From positions 1-64,000 of the forward strand of contig SMOI01000177.1 in assembly GCA_008000375.1 (NCBI GenBank): a stretch of DNA of 64,000 nucleotides, read 5' to 3'. Positions 63,230 to 64,000 of this stretch are shown in pieces (position 1 is the stretch's first letter; every line of letters starts with the position of its first letter). The notes under the pieces are model-generated. The model saw nothing but the letters and a program-made list of their open reading frames with translations, did no database searches and was not told where the DNA came from. Made by a program: the position numbers and the translations under genes. The stretch comes from Poteriospumella lacustris. Lineage: Eukaryota > Sar > Chrysophyceae > Chromulinales > Dinobryaceae.

Positions 63230-64000
63230 CTAAGACTGCACGGCGAGCTTCATCAAATGCTCCATGAAGACTCGCAAACTGACATCATCCGTAAAGATTG
63301 TCTGGCCTCCTGCTGCTCCATCTGCGGTATGATGCGTGATCGAGGGATTCAGCATGGCGAGAAGGAATCTCGCCTCCGATTTGTGTTGGTCGCAAACAAT
63401 GTAGCGAGGAACAGGGAATCGGTTCTTCATGATCAATTGTGCATCATTTTGCGGTGCCTCGAGCAAGTTGCGGAAGCTCGCATGCTCATCTTGATGTTGG
63501 AAGCCTTGCTGTTTCCATGCCGCAATCGTCTCGCCGTGAAATACGATGACGTGGAAAAAGGAATCCAGAAGGAGAATAGTGTCGGGTCGCACCGAAGTTG
63601 CATCCAGCAGCACTGGGGTGGGGGGACCATGAAACGAGTATGACAGCAGCGACGGCTGTAACATGATCAATGAATTCGAGGTGTTTTCTCGCAGCAAAAT
63701 GTGACGATACAGAGCTTGCTCGTCTGGCGAGCAGTTGAACGATTGCAAGAACTTGGACCGACGAAGATGGAACATGAACTGCGGATATATTGCGAATTCC
63801 GGCGACAATCTGAAGCTGGTTGGATCATCCTTGCGATAAGTGGCAAACTTTGAACACAAGCGGATAAGACTTCGATCGATCCATCGCATCACGTCTGCGA
63901 CATCATCAGTTTCGCATTTATGAACAGCAAGACGTGACATCAATGTCGCAGCAGCCTCTTGGTCGAAAGCTTGTGCCAAAGGTGTGTGATCAGCAGCATC
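63230..64000 (-). CDS. SEC23: SEC23 COPII coat subunit, C-terminal part (5' partial)
   Basis: The frame is open to the right window edge and ends at 63230, giving 256 residues of the C-terminal third. SEC23 is the inner-coat GTPase-activating protein for SAR1 in COPII vesicles leaving the ER. The helical domain is seen first ([20 protein letters not shown], then [20 protein letters not shown]). The gelsolin-like domain follows: [80 protein letters not shown] and [19 protein letters not shown]. All match SEC23 closely, with the usual end. No intron lies in this part. The upstream part of the gene is outside the window. Confidence 0.95.
   Translation of the reverse strand, partial: DAADHTPLAQAFDQEAAATLMSRLAVHKCETDDVADVMRWIDRSLIRLCSKFATYRKDDPTSFRLSPEFAIYPQFMFHLRRSKFLQSFNCSPDEQALYRHILLRENTSNSLIMLQPSLLSYSFHGPPTPVLLDATSVRPDTILLLDSFFHVIVFHGETIAAWKQQGFQHQDEHASFRNLLEAPQNDAQLIMKNRFPVPRYIVCDQHKSEARFLLAMLNPSITHHTADGAAGGQTIFTDDVSLRVFMEHLMKLAVQS

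Noticed and set aside
1-64000. Prokaryotic features: operons, CRISPR arrays, insertion sequences, Shine-Dalgarno sites
   Set aside because: Spliced eukaryotic gene families fill the window; none of these features was seen.

Overview
The window is nuclear DNA of a eukaryote with short spliceosomal introns. The best lineage marker is a bZIP-LOV protein (aureochrome) at 56484-57486. That domain order is known only from photosynthetic stramenopiles (ochrophyte algae), so I read the window as ochrophyte; the class cannot be fixed from the sequence. Genes for motile-cilium and basal-body proteins (CEP83-like, STK36/Fused, CFAP57-like) point to a flagellated cell or life stage. There are about 19 genes in 64 kb. 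Introns are GT-AG and mostly 56-90 nt, and neighbours are usually head-to-head or tail-to-tail with little space between them.

Layout: a partial FKBP-like membrane protein (+, 3-1193); a GT31-type glycosyltransferase (-); a CEP83-like coiled coil (-); a NUP98-NUP96 precursor (-); a two-copy repeat protein of unknown family (+); an unknown 622-residue protein (-); a long coiled-coil gene broken by about ten apparent one-base shifts (+, 16651-21236); an AT-rich island; STK36/Fused kinase (-); a UVRAG/VPS38-like subunit of the class III PI3-kinase complex (+); a CFAP57-like WD40/coiled-coil protein (-); a cytochrome P450 (+); eIF3c (+); a secreted GH18 protein (-); a 3667-residue coiled-coil protein with a central degenerate 'LPPG' repeat (-); the cohesin kleisin RAD21 (+); the aureochrome (-); a protein with two 'YNP' modules and two WW domains (+); a small membrane protein (-); a gene-poor repeat-rich stretch; and the 3' part of SEC23 (-), which runs off the right end.

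Base composition changes strongly across the window. The left half (to about 33 kb) is extremely GC-rich and falls by about 35 kb to near balance; the right end is mildly AT-rich. Three kinds of shared job are visible: cilium (CEP83-like, STK36, CFAP57-like), membrane traffic (UVRAG-like, SEC23) and general housekeeping (NUP98-96, eIF3c, RAD21). There is no operon logic.

The most interesting items are the giant LPPG-repeat protein, the duplicated 'WCY' domain protein, the one-direction frameshift series in the 16.6-21.2 kb gene, an inverted copy of the SEC23 3' end next to a strong foldback, and a recurrent TGAAACG-type motif in the spaces between divergent genes.
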